A stretch of DNA of 39,653 nucleotides. It comes from Pseudonocardia nigra. GTDB lineage: Bacteria > Actinomycetota > Actinomycetes > Mycobacteriales > Pseudonocardiaceae. Positions 15,935 to 23,641 of this stretch are shown one piece after another. The stretch's first letter is position 1. The number at the start of each line of letters is the position of its first letter. The notes below the pieces were generated by a model. That model did no database searches. It had not been told where the DNA came from and worked only from the letters and a program-made list of their open reading frames with translations. Location of the stretch: NCBI RefSeq assembly GCF_019396355.1, contig NZ_JAHKRK010000050.1, forward strand, positions 1 to 39,653, given 5' to 3'. The position numbers and the translations under genes are program-made.

Positions 15935-15958
15935 GAGGGCACAGCCTACGGTGGGCCG
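15935..15958. promoter_or_regulatory. Very short divergent promoter region
   Basis: Only 24 bp separate two divergent starts. TAGGCT (minus, 15943-15948) and TACGGT (plus, 15947-15952) are possible -10 boxes, each 6-8 bases before a start codon. This would make both mRNAs leaderless and the two promoters overlap. No ribosome sites are seen. Confidence 0.4.
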
Positions 15959-16417
15959 GTGCATGTCGTGTTCGTCTGTACCGGCAACATCTGCCGCTCC
16001 CCCATCGCCGAGAAGGTGTTCGTCCACGAGCTGGAACGCGCCGGGCTGGCCGACCGGGTCCGCGTGACCAGCGCGGGCACCGGCGGATGGCACGTCGGCT
16101 CGCCGGCCGACGACCGGGCCGCCGCGCTGCTGAAGGCGGAGGGCTACCCGGACGCGCACGTCGCGCGGCAGGTCGACGCCGAGCAGCTCGGGGCCGACCT
16201 CATCGTGGCGCTCGACAACTCCCACCGCCGCGCACTGCAGGCGATGGTCCCGGAACCGGACCGGGTGCGGCTGCTGCGCTCGTTCGACCCCGACGCCCCG
16301 CCCGGCGCCGAGGTGCCCGACCCGTACTACGGCGACGAAGACGGCTTCGGCCGGGTGCTCGCGATGATCCGCGCGGCGATGCCCGGCCTCCTGGAGTGGG
16401 TGCGGGAGCAGCCGTGA
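15959..16417 (+). CDS. Low-molecular-weight protein tyrosine phosphatase (PtpA-like)
   Basis: This 152-residue protein starts [20 protein letters not shown], with the C-X5-R phosphate loop (Cys7, Arg13) and Ser14. The general acid is Asp in [10 protein letters not shown] near 121. Length fits the family. In M. tuberculosis PtpA lies in the same place relative to the Rv2231c gene; it removes phosphate from protein tyrosines and is secreted into host cells, but in a saprophyte a cell-signalling role is more likely. GTG 15959 is the only start that includes the P-loop strand. A 22-bp tandem array begins two bases after the stop. Confidence 0.93.
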   Translation: MHVVFVCTGNICRSPIAEKVFVHELERAGLADRVRVTSAGTGGWHVGSPADDRAAALLKAEGYPDAHVARQVDAEQLGADLIVALDNSHRRALQAMVPEPDRVRLLRSFDPDAPPGAEVPDPYYGDEDGFGRVLAMIRAAMPGLLEWVREQP

Positions 16418-16419
16418 CC

Positions 16420-16525
16420 CCGACCCGCGAGTCGCCCGTTCCCGACCCGCGAGTCGCCCGATTCCGACCCGCGAGTCGCCCGATTCCGACCCGCGAGTCG
16501 CCCGATTCCGACGCGCGAGTCACGG
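16420..16525 (+). repeat. Five-unit 22-bp tandem repeat array
   Basis: GCGAGTC recurs exactly every 22 bp (16427, 16449, 16471, 16493, 16515); the spacer between cores is CGCCCGATTCCGACCC with minor changes. A degenerate sixth GCGAGTCGCC is at 16551. There are no unique spacers, so it is not a CRISPR. It begins at the phosphatase stop codon and ends about 85 bp before the kinase gene. Confidence 0.9.
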
Positions 16526-16610
16526 AGATCGTCAGCGGCCTTGGGTCCGCGAGTCGCCACAGGCTGGCGGGTGAGTCGGCACGGATCGGTGGCGTCCGGG
16601 AAGATCGGCC

Positions 16611-17405
16611 ATGACTGAGTTCCCCGGCGGCCTCGGGCGGGTGACGCTCCCCGACGGCCGGACCGCCTTCGCCAAGTCGGCGGCACCGACCGCCGTGGCG
16701 GCGGAGGCGGCCGGGCTGCGCTGGCTGCGGGTTCCCGGCGGACCGCCGGTTCCCGAGGTCCTGTCCGCGGATGACGGGCGGCTGGTCACCAAGTTCGTGC
16801 CCGCCGGCCGCCCCGACCCGGATGCCGCGGCGGACCTGGGCCGCGCGCTCGCCCGCATGCACGCCGCCGGCGCTCCCGCCTTCGGCGCGGCCCCGCCCGA
16901 CGGACCCGCGGACGCCTGGATCGGCCGGGCACCGATGCGCAACACGGCGGCCCCGACCTGGCCCGAGTGGTACGCGGCCGACCGGGTGCTGCCCTACCTG
17001 CGTGCGGCCCGCGACGCCGGCGAGCTGACCAGCGATGACGCCGCCGTCGTCGAGCAGGTGTGCGAACGGCTGCCCGCGCTGGCCGGCCCCGCGGAGCCGC
17101 CCGCACGGCTGCACGGCGACCTGTGGTCGGGCAACGTGCTGTGGTCGGACGACGCGCCGTGGCTGATCGACCCGGCCGCCCACGGCGGGCACCGCGAGAC
17201 CGACCTCGCCATGCTGGCGCTGTTCGGCTGCCCACACCTCGACGTCGTGCTCGCCGCCTATGACGAGGCCGCCCCGCTCGCCGACGGATGGCGCGCCCGG
17301 GTACCGCTGCACCAGCTGTTCCCGTTGCTGGTGCACGTGGTGCTGTTCGGCGGCGGGTACGCCGCGCAGGCGGTGGCCGCGGCGCGGGCGGCCCTGCGGT
17401 CCTGA
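16611..17405 (+). CDS. Fructosamine-kinase family protein
   Basis: The 264-residue kinase-like protein has an N-terminal lobe with FAKSA (ATP-binding Lys), EAAGLRWLR and LVTKFVPAG. The C-terminal lobe has ARLHGDLWSGNVLW (catalytic Asp and Asn) and LIDPAAHGGHRETDLAML (metal-binding Asp). These are the hallmarks of fructosamine/ribulosamine-3-kinases, which phosphorylate sugar-modified amines so that they fall off proteins or small molecules. Members near PtpA-type phosphatases in bacteria may act in protein deglycation. ATG 16611 has a weak ribosome site. It is flanked by two 22-bp-period arrays in opposite orientation. Confidence 0.88.
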   Translation: MTEFPGGLGRVTLPDGRTAFAKSAAPTAVAAEAAGLRWLRVPGGPPVPEVLSADDGRLVTKFVPAGRPDPDAAADLGRALARMHAAGAPAFGAAPPDGPADAWIGRAPMRNTAAPTWPEWYAADRVLPYLRAARDAGELTSDDAAVVEQVCERLPALAGPAEPPARLHGDLWSGNVLWSDDAPWLIDPAAHGGHRETDLAMLALFGCPHLDVVLAAYDEAAPLADGWRARVPLHQLFPLLVHVVLFGGGYAAQAVAAARAALRS

Positions 17406-17416
17406 TCCGGGCAGCC

Positions 17417-17540
17417 GAATCGCGCGTCGAAACCAGGCGACTCGCGCGTCCAAACCGGACGACTCGCGCGTCCAAGCCGGACGACTCGTGCGTCCAAACC
17501 GGCGACTCGCGCGGCGAAGCCGGGCGACTCGCGCGCCAGT
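17417..17540 (-). repeat. Six-unit 22-bp tandem repeat array, inverted relative to 16420
   Basis: GACTCGCGCG recurs at 17439, 17461, 17483 (GTG variant), 17504 and 17526, with a degenerate first unit at 17417; spacing is 22 bp, once 21. The core is the reverse complement of GCGAGTC in the 16420 array but the rest of the unit (TCCAAACCGGA) differs. It lies between the convergent kinase and GNAT genes. Confidence 0.88.
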
Positions 17541-17557
17541 TCGTGCCGACCGCGGGG

Positions 17558-18487
17558 TCAGCGCCAGTCGTCGAGCAGGTAGACGTCCTCGCGGTCGTAG
17601 CCGGGCTCGTTCGGGCGGTGCATCGTGACGCCCGACGTGTCGGTGCGGAAGCCGGCCCGGACGAGGTGACGGTAGGCGTCGTGGCGGGCCGTGTTGACGC
17701 CGAGCACGAGCCGGCGCGCGCCCGCGGAGGCGGCGTAGTCCCGGCAGGCGTCCAGCAGTGCGGCGAACGCCTGTGCCGCGCCCGGGCCGGGCAGGACCGC
17801 CGCGAACTTGATGTAGGTGATTCCGCTGCCCGCCTCCGTGCCCGCTCCGGTGTGGCAGACGGCGAACCCGCGCGGCGCCTCGGGCTCGCCCACGAGGACG
17901 ACCTCCCCGAGGCCCTGGTCGAGCACCGCGAGAATCTCACCGGTGACGTCGAGACCGGGCAGGACGGCCGCGGTGACGGCGGCGCAGCCCGCCACGAGAC
18001 CGGCCCGGTCCTGGGGCGCCGCGGCCGACATCCGCCAACCGAGCGCCACCGCGGCCCGTCCGGACACCGGCAGCGACATGATCGCGGTGAGGAACCGCGG
18101 CCAGAAGCCGAACTGCTGGTAGAGCCCGTGGTGCTGCGGGCTCTGCGCGAACGTGAACAGGCCCTGGTGGGCGGCGTCCCATGCGGCGAGGACGTCCGTC
18201 GTCGCTTCGACCAGCCGGCGGCCGATCCCGTTGCCCCACCGCTTCGGGGCCACGGCGAGCGGGCCGAAGTACGCGACGCTGCCCCATCGGGTCGCGACCG
18301 TGGCGCCCGCGAGCTCACCGTCGGCGAACGCCCCGAGCGAGACGGTGTGCAGCGCGTGGAACCGGGTGTGCAGCAGGGCGGTGTCGCCGAACACGTCGAG
18401 GCCGAGGAAGTCGCCGAAGGCGTCACGGACGATCTGCTCGGCGCCGTCCAGGTCGGTCTCCGTGAGCGGACGCACCTCGATCTCCAT
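17558..18487 (-). CDS. GNAT-family N-acetyltransferase (309 aa)
   Basis: The N-terminal half (1-140) is a GNAT domain with IEVRPLTETDLDGAEQIVRD, motif A GPLAVAPKRWGNGIGRRLVE (the R/Q-X-X-G-X-G/A acetyl-CoA loop) and LYQQFGFWP. The C-terminal half (about 170-309) is a weaker second GNAT-like unit, with ITYIKFAAVLPGPGAAQAFA and ARRLVLGVNTARHDAYRHLV ending RAGF. It could be a tandem-GNAT protein with one active site. Substrate is unknown. ATG 18487 is the natural start. It follows the WS/DGAT gene in the same direction after a 75-bp gap. Confidence 0.83.
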   Translation of the reverse strand: MEIEVRPLTETDLDGAEQIVRDAFGDFLGLDVFGDTALLHTRFHALHTVSLGAFADGELAGATVATRWGSVAYFGPLAVAPKRWGNGIGRRLVEATTDVLAAWDAAHQGLFTFAQSPQHHGLYQQFGFWPRFLTAIMSLPVSGRAAVALGWRMSAAAPQDRAGLVAGCAAVTAAVLPGLDVTGEILAVLDQGLGEVVLVGEPEAPRGFAVCHTGAGTEAGSGITYIKFAAVLPGPGAAQAFAALLDACRDYAASAGARRLVLGVNTARHDAYRHLVRAGFRTDTSGVTMHRPNEPGYDREDVYLLDDWR

Positions 18488-18562
18488 CCGGGCAGGATGC
18501 CGTAGCCGAGATAGCCGTTAGGTCGAACGACGCAGCGGGTCTAGCCCGTTCGCCCGGTCGGG

Positions 18563-19957
18563 TCAGGTGTTGTCCACCAGTTCGGCCAGCGACTCCTCCA
18601 TCGCGGACGCGAGCACGTCGACGTCGGGCATCGCGTCGCGGTCGGCGGTGAGCCCGTAATGCACGCCGCCGTCGTAGGAGGTGATCCCGATGGCGACGGC
18701 CTGGCCGCCGGCGAGCGGCACGACCGGGTACATGTCGAGCATCCGGGCGCCCATCGCGTACAGCGGGCGCGGCGGCCCCGGCACGTTCGTGACGAGCACG
18801 TTGTAGAGCCTGCTGGAGTACTGGCTGGCCAGCCGAGTGCCAAGGCTGTGCACGATCGGCGGGGCGAGCCCGACGAGCCCGATCAGCGCGGTCGCGCCCA
18901 CGGCCTGCCCGCTGCGTTTGTGCACCTCCATCGCGTCCCGCAGGATCGCGAGCCGCGCCACCGGGTCGGGTTCGGCGACGGGCAGGTCCACGATGTAGGC
19001 GGAGATGCTGTTGCCGGCGGGCCCGCTCGCGCCCCGCGCCCTGGCGCGCACGCTCACCGGCACCATCGCGCGCACGGCGGTGGCTGCGGTCAGCGGCTCC
19101 CCGCGGCTGATCATCCACCGCCGGAGCCCGCCGGTGACCACGGCGAGCACCACGTCGTTGACGGTGCCCCCGTGCGCCTTGCGCACGGCGCGGTGCTCCG
19201 CCAGCGCCGTGCGCGCCATGCCGTAGCGCCGCTGTGCGCCCGTGGCGGCGTTGAGCGGCGACAGCGGACGCGTCGCCGCCGCGCTCCGCCCGGCCGCCAC
19301 CACGCCCTCGACCGTGCGCCCGACGGCCGCGGCGGCCTCCCGCACGTCGGCCAGCGCCCGGCCTGCGACGTCGACGGCGACGCGGGGCCTGCGCAGCGCC
19401 TCCGCGACGGCGGACGCCGCGAGCTGCACCGCGGGCGGCTCCGGGGCGGGCCGCCAGTCGTCCGGTGGGGTCTCCCGGGGCTGCGGGGTGAGGTCGAGCA
19501 GCGCCGCCCCGATGTCCATCGATGCGAGCCCGTCGACCATCGCGTGGTGGGTCTTGGTGACGACGGCGAACCGCCCGTCGGCCAGCCCCTCCACGAGGTA
19601 GACCTCCCACAGCGGCCTGCTGCGGTCGAGCTGCCGGGCGAGCAGCCTGCCCACCAGCTCGCGCAGGACGTCCTCGGTGCCCGGCGCGGCCAACGCCGAG
19701 CGCCGCACGTGGAAGGCCAGGTCGAAGTCGGGGTCATCCACCCAGACCGGCAGGCCGAGCCGGCCGGGCACCTCCCGCAGCTTCTGCCGGTAGCGCGGCA
19801 CGAGCGCGAGCCGGCTGCCGATCAGCGCGGTGAACGCCTCGGCGTCGAAGCCGGACTCGGGCGGCGCGAACGTCATCACGGCGCCCACGTGCATCGCCGC
19901 CGTGCGGTGCTCGGCGAACAGGAACGACGCGTCCAGCGGGGACAGGCGGTCGGCCAC
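18563..19957 (-). CDS. Wax ester synthase/diacylglycerol acyltransferase (WS/DGAT)
   Basis: This 464-residue protein starts RLSPLDASFLFAE and has the active-site motif HHAMVDG (His137, His138, Asp142). The C-terminal part has PVSVRARA, NSISAYIVDLPV, YNVLVTNVPGPPRPLY, and ends in VAIGITSYDGGVHYGLTADRD. These are all hallmarks of the actinobacterial WS/DGAT (Tgs) family, which makes triacylglycerol or wax esters from acyl-CoA at lipid-droplet membranes. GTG 19957 precedes the conserved first motif by 3 residues, the usual start. It lies just behind the tmsA/tmsB-like pair, which makes branched fatty acids that could be stored. Confidence 0.93.
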   Translation of the reverse strand: MADRLSPLDASFLFAEHRTAAMHVGAVMTFAPPESGFDAEAFTALIGSRLALVPRYRQKLREVPGRLGLPVWVDDPDFDLAFHVRRSALAAPGTEDVLRELVGRLLARQLDRSRPLWEVYLVEGLADGRFAVVTKTHHAMVDGLASMDIGAALLDLTPQPRETPPDDWRPAPEPPAVQLAASAVAEALRRPRVAVDVAGRALADVREAAAAVGRTVEGVVAAGRSAAATRPLSPLNAATGAQRRYGMARTALAEHRAVRKAHGGTVNDVVLAVVTGGLRRWMISRGEPLTAATAVRAMVPVSVRARARGASGPAGNSISAYIVDLPVAEPDPVARLAILRDAMEVHKRSGQAVGATALIGLVGLAPPIVHSLGTRLASQYSSRLYNVLVTNVPGPPRPLYAMGARMLDMYPVVPLAGGQAVAIGITSYDGGVHYGLTADRDAMPDVDVLASAMEESLAELVDNT

Positions 19958-19983
19958 GCCGCCTATTCTCCCGAACCGGGGTC

Positions 19984-20023
19984 GTGAGTGGATACGAGTG
20001 CTGGAGCACTCATATCCGCTCAC
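19984..20023 (-). terminator. Long hairpin at the end of the tmsB-like gene
   Basis: GTGAGTGGATACGAGTGCT (19984-20002) and AGCACTCATATCCGCTCAC (20005-20023) are complementary at 17 of 19 positions with a 2-base loop. The right arm includes the last bases and stop codon (20010-20012) of the methyltransferase gene. It is the clear end of that operon, and its sequence looks like a repeated extragenic palindrome, but only one copy is here. Confidence 0.75.
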
Positions 20024-21260
20024 GGGCGGCGAAGCCGCGCAGCGGGAAACCGGCCCGCCCGTGGGAGTCGAGCTTGACCCCCAGCACCTGGTGCAGCTGG
20101 ATGTTGTCGCGCTCGAACCCGAGCCGGCACGCCGCCATGTACAGCCGCCACACCCGTGCCCGGCCGATCCCCACCTCGGCCACCGCCTCGTCCCAGTGCG
20201 CCTCGAGGTTGTCGCCCCACCCGGCGAGGGTGCGCGCGTAGTGCTCGCGGAAGTTCTCCTCGTGCCGGATCTCGAAGCCCGCGTCGTTCATGACCGAGAC
20301 GAGGTGCCCCACCGGCTCGAGCTGGCCGTCGGGGAAGACGTACCGCGCGATGAACGGGTCCAGCCGGCGCGCCCGCGGCGTGTGGGGCTGCGTGATGCAG
20401 TGGTTGAGCAGCCGCCCGCCGGGCCGCAGGCGCGCGTACAGGGAGGCGAAGTACGACGGCAGGTTGTCCTTGCCGATGTGCTCGGTGAGCCCGATCGAGC
20501 TGATCGCGTCGAACTCCGACTCGGGCGCGTCGCGGTAGTCGAGGTGGCGCACCTCGGCGAGCCCGTCGAGGCCGCGACGGGTGATCTCCGCCTGTGCCCA
20601 CTCGGCCTGGTTGCGCGAGAGCGTCACCCCGAGCGCCTTGACGCCGTGCTCGGCCGCGGCGTGCATGACCATCCCGCCCCAGCCGCAGCCGACGTCGAGC
20701 AGCCGCATGCCCGGTTCGAGCGCCAGCTTCTGCGCCACCAGCTCGTACTTGGTGGCCTGCGCCTCCTCCAGGGTCGCGCCGTCGTGCGGGTAGACCGCGC
20801 ACGTGTAGGTCATCGACGGCCCGAGCACGCACTCGTAGAAGCGGTTGGACACGTCGTAGTGGTGGGAGATCGCCTTGCGGTCGCGCGCCTTGGAGTGCAG
20901 CCGACCCGGCGGCCGGTACTCCAGGTCCGGTGGAGGCATTCGATGCCGCAGCCACATCGGCAGCAACGTGCGCGCGAGCCGGACCTGCTCGCTGCGCGGG
21001 ATGTCGTGCAGCGTGAGGTCGGCCATCACGTCGAGCAGCGTGTACAGCTCGCCCTCGACCTCTATCTCGCCCTCGACGTAGGCCCTGGCCAGCCCGAGCG
21101 TGCCGGGCGCCGTGGCCAGCCGGGCCAGCGCCCGCGGCGACGTGATGCGCAGCGCCACCTCGGAGCTGTCGGGGCCCGCCTTGCTGCCGTCGTAGCCGAC
21201 GACCCGGACCGGGACGTCCCTCCCCACCACCCCGGTGAGGATCTCCGCGACCTGCATCAT
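20010..21260 (-). CDS. tmsB: CFA-family SAM methyltransferase, 10-methyl fatty-acid synthesis (TmsB/BfaB-like)
   Basis: The 416-residue protein is of the cyclopropane-fatty-acid-synthase family: N-terminal SCP2-like lipid region with LARAYVEGEIEVEG, then AISHHYDVSNRFYECVLGPS, MTYTCA, SAM motif I LLDVGCGWGG, VTLSRNQ, SSIGLTEHIG and FPDGQL. The neighbouring FAD-dependent enzyme makes the TmsB/BfaB assignment better than plain cyclopropane synthesis. In actinomycetes TmsB adds a methylene to an unsaturated acyl chain of a phospholipid, and TmsA reduces it to 10-methyl (tuberculostearic-type) chains. ATG 21260 (followed by a second ATG) overlaps the stop of the upstream gene (ATGA). Confidence 0.85.
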   Translation of the reverse strand: MMQVAEILTGVVGRDVPVRVVGYDGSKAGPDSSEVALRITSPRALARLATAPGTLGLARAYVEGEIEVEGELYTLLDVMADLTLHDIPRSEQVRLARTLLPMWLRHRMPPPDLEYRPPGRLHSKARDRKAISHHYDVSNRFYECVLGPSMTYTCAVYPHDGATLEEAQATKYELVAQKLALEPGMRLLDVGCGWGGMVMHAAAEHGVKALGVTLSRNQAEWAQAEITRRGLDGLAEVRHLDYRDAPESEFDAISSIGLTEHIGKDNLPSYFASLYARLRPGGRLLNHCITQPHTPRARRLDPFIARYVFPDGQLEPVGHLVSVMNDAGFEIRHEENFREHYARTLAGWGDNLEAHWDEAVAEVGIGRARVWRLYMAACRLGFERDNIQLHQVLGVKLDSHGRAGFPLRGFAARERI

Positions 21261-22639
21261 GCCCTCCCTGATCCGGTCACCTTGGAGAAGAGGTCGGGCA
21301 GCCGTCCGTGCGGGTCGTAGCGCTCCTTCAGCGCACGGTAGGCGGGCCCGTTGTAGCGGTCCCAGAACTCGCGCTCGCCGTAGTGGACGGTCGAGTAGAG
21401 GGACTTGTGGCCCCCGAGGTCCCCGACGAGCTCCTCCACCCGCCGGTTGTGGGCATCGGGACATCCGGGTACCTCCGGTGCCGACGACCAGAACCCCACG
21501 TTCACGTAGAGTCGATCGGGCTCCATCGGGTAGAGCGGCCAGGACCGCTCCCCCCGCAGCCGCAGCGGGCACAGCCACAGTGGACTGATCCCGATGTCGG
21601 TGTGGAAGGCGTCGAGGAACTCCGCCAGCCGCTCCACGGGGATCTCGACGTCCTGGATCACCGGCTCCTCGGCGGGCTTCCCGGCCAGGTTCCGCACGCG
21701 CCCGCTCAGCCCGGTGCGCCGGTCGAGCGCCACGATCCGGCGGTAGACGTCCGAGCGGCGGTACTTGCGCGGCCACAGGCTTCGCACCACCGGGTTCTGC
21801 ACGCCGAGGGCGCGGGAGCACCAGAACCAGTCGGTGTCCCAGCGCCAGATGTAGTCGTGCACCGTCAGGTGGTCGACCGTGCGCTCGCGGATGGAGCGGT
21901 AGAAGACCTGCCGGCCGGTGTAGTCGCTGGGGCCGGGGCCAGGGTCGTCGGTGAAGGTGCCGAGGGTAAGGTACTGCTCGCCCGGGGCGAACACGGTGCC
22001 GTCGATGAAGTCGGGGGCGTCCGGCCCGCACACCTCGGTGATCTTCTGCGTCAGGTCGCGGTTGGCGACGGGCCGGTGCTCCAGCCGCACGTATGGCGCC
22101 ACCGGCAGCAGGTCGATCACCAACCGCAGGGCGTAGCCGAGGGTGCCGTAGGAGTTCGGGAACCCCGCGAAGAGGTCGGCGTGCTCGCCGTCCGGCGTCG
22201 CGGTGATCACCTCGCCGTCGGCGGTGAGCACGTCCATCTCGCGCACCGACTCGTGCGGCAGGCCGTGCCGGAACGACGTCGACTCGATCCCGAGGCCGGT
22301 GACCGCGCCACCGAGCGTGATCGTCTTCAGCTGGGGCACGACCATCGGCATCAGCCCGTGCGGCAGCGTGGCGGCGACCAGGTCCTCGTAGGTGGTCATG
22401 CCCTGCACCTCGGCGGTGCGGGCCACCGGGTCGACGCCGATGACGCCGGTGAGCCCGGACGTGTCGAGCAGATGCGCGGGCGGGGCGCCGAACCGGAACA
22501 GGTTCGACGTCCGTTTGCCCAACCGCACCCGGGTGCCCGGCGGCAGGGCCCGGTACTGGCGTACCAGTTCGGCGACGGCGGCGGCGTGCGCTGCCGGGGC
22601 GACCGTGGTGGGGGCTGGGGAGGTTCCGGCCACGCTCAT
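21257..22639 (-). CDS. tmsA: FAD-binding oxidoreductase, 10-methylene-fatty-acid reductase (TmsA/BfaA-like)
   Basis: The 460-residue protein has an N-terminal FAD_binding_4 domain. It shows RLGKRTSNLFRFG, VAATLPHGLMPMVVPQLKTI then TLGGAVTGLGIES, HESVREMDVLTADGEVI and the C-terminal DHCR24-like region with SPLWLCPLRLRG and Y.NVGFWS. This is the group of sterol-reductase-like flavoproteins paired with CFA-type methyltransferases. Next to the tmsB-like gene, it most likely reduces the 10-methylene intermediate with NADPH. Start ATG 22639 leads the gene; the two overlap by four bases and form one operon. A third gene, tmsC, is not seen here. Confidence 0.87.
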   Translation of the reverse strand: MSVAGTSPAPTTVAPAAHAAAVAELVRQYRALPPGTRVRLGKRTSNLFRFGAPPAHLLDTSGLTGVIGVDPVARTAEVQGMTTYEDLVAATLPHGLMPMVVPQLKTITLGGAVTGLGIESTSFRHGLPHESVREMDVLTADGEVITATPDGEHADLFAGFPNSYGTLGYALRLVIDLLPVAPYVRLEHRPVANRDLTQKITEVCGPDAPDFIDGTVFAPGEQYLTLGTFTDDPGPGPSDYTGRQVFYRSIRERTVDHLTVHDYIWRWDTDWFWCSRALGVQNPVVRSLWPRKYRRSDVYRRIVALDRRTGLSGRVRNLAGKPAEEPVIQDVEIPVERLAEFLDAFHTDIGISPLWLCPLRLRGERSWPLYPMEPDRLYVNVGFWSSAPEVPGCPDAHNRRVEELVGDLGGHKSLYSTVHYGEREFWDRYNGPAYRALKERYDPHGRLPDLFSKVTGSGRA

Positions 22640-22765
22640 GGGAGGGACGCTAGTCCGATGTGGCCCGGCTGCCCAACCACTTGATCAGGGCCTGTTGGTC
22701 ACACCGGAACTCGTCCGATCGGAGTGCGGCCCGCGGCCCGGCGGATCGGGCGTCCTCGTGATGTG

Positions 22766-23470
22766 ATGTCGGCCGTGTCCGAGAACTCGCTGCAGAACGT
22801 CACGTACCCGAGCAACGGCAACACCGCCCACGGATATCTCGCGATGCCGGAGTCCGGCAGCGGACCCGGCCTCGTCGTGATCCAGGAGTGGTGGGGCCTC
22901 ACCAGCCACATTGCCGACGTCACCAACCGGTTCGCCGCGGAGGGCTTCGTCGCCCTCGCCCCCGACCTGTACGGCGGCGCGACGACCCACGACTCCGACG
23001 AGGCCGGCGAGCTGATGGCGAAGCTGCCGGTGGAGAGCGCCGCGCGCGACCTGGGCGGCGCGGTCGACTACCTCCTGGGCCACGAGGCCGTCACCTCCTC
23101 GACCGTCGGTGCGGTCGGCTTCTGCATGGGCGGCGGCTTCGTCCTCGTGCTCGCGGCGCAGCAGGGCGACAAGATCGGCGCCGCGGTGCCGTTCTACGGC
23201 GTGCTGAAGGAGGACTTCCCGGACTTCGCCGGCCTCACCGCCCCGGTGCTGGGTCACTTCGGCGAGCAGGACACGATGGCCGACCCCGACTCGGTGCGCG
23301 CACTGGCCGAGCGCATCGAGGCCGAGTCCGGGGTGACGCCGCAGTTCCACCAGTACCCCGCGGGCCACGCGTTCTTCAACGACGAGAACCTGCTGGGCAC
23401 CTACGACAAGGAGCAGGCCGACCTGGCCTGGCGACGCACCCTGGAGTTCCTGCGGGCGAACGTGGCCTGA
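22766..23470 (+). CDS. Dienelactone hydrolase family protein
   Basis: The 234-residue alpha/beta hydrolase has GLVVIQEWWGLTSHIADVTN, typical of this family, and a Cys-nucleophile triad: Cys120 in GFCMGGG, Asp168 in FGEQDTMAD and His200 in PAGHAFFND. Family enzymes open dienelactone to maleylacetate in chloroaromatic breakdown, but many bacterial members have other ester or lactone substrates, and no ring-cleavage genes are near. ATG 22766 was taken because ENSLQNVTYPS matches the usual N terminus; an earlier frame start at 22724 is unlikely. It is divergent from the tmsA-like gene. Confidence 0.87.
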   Translation: MSAVSENSLQNVTYPSNGNTAHGYLAMPESGSGPGLVVIQEWWGLTSHIADVTNRFAAEGFVALAPDLYGGATTHDSDEAGELMAKLPVESAARDLGGAVDYLLGHEAVTSSTVGAVGFCMGGGFVLVLAAQQGDKIGAAVPFYGVLKEDFPDFAGLTAPVLGHFGEQDTMADPDSVRALAERIEAESGVTPQFHQYPAGHAFFNDENLLGTYDKEQADLAWRRTLEFLRANVA

Positions 23471-23641
23471 GCCGCCCCGGCCGCGCCTGTGCGCGCGTTC
23501 GCCCTCCCACGACCCGCTGATCACGGCGCTGGTCTCGTCGGCGGTCTCCTCCCCGACGTCGGCGCCGCGGTCGGGGTCGGGGTCGGTGCGGCCCCGTGCC
23601 GTCGCCGGGCACCTCGCCGAGCGAGGTCCACGTAGTAGTGC

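Noticed and set aside
16420..17540. CRISPR array
   Set aside because: Units repeat directly every 22 bp with no unique spacers, repeats are degenerate and no cas gene is near; they are tandem arrays.
22714..22723. Perfect palindrome TCCGATCGGA before the dienelactone hydrolase
   Set aside because: Ten bases is near chance in this composition and no promoter is evident.
23471..23641. Small gene between the dienelactone hydrolase and PhaC-like genes
   Set aside because: Short frames on both strands are low-complexity (PTPTPT or GVGVG-type) with no ribosome site.
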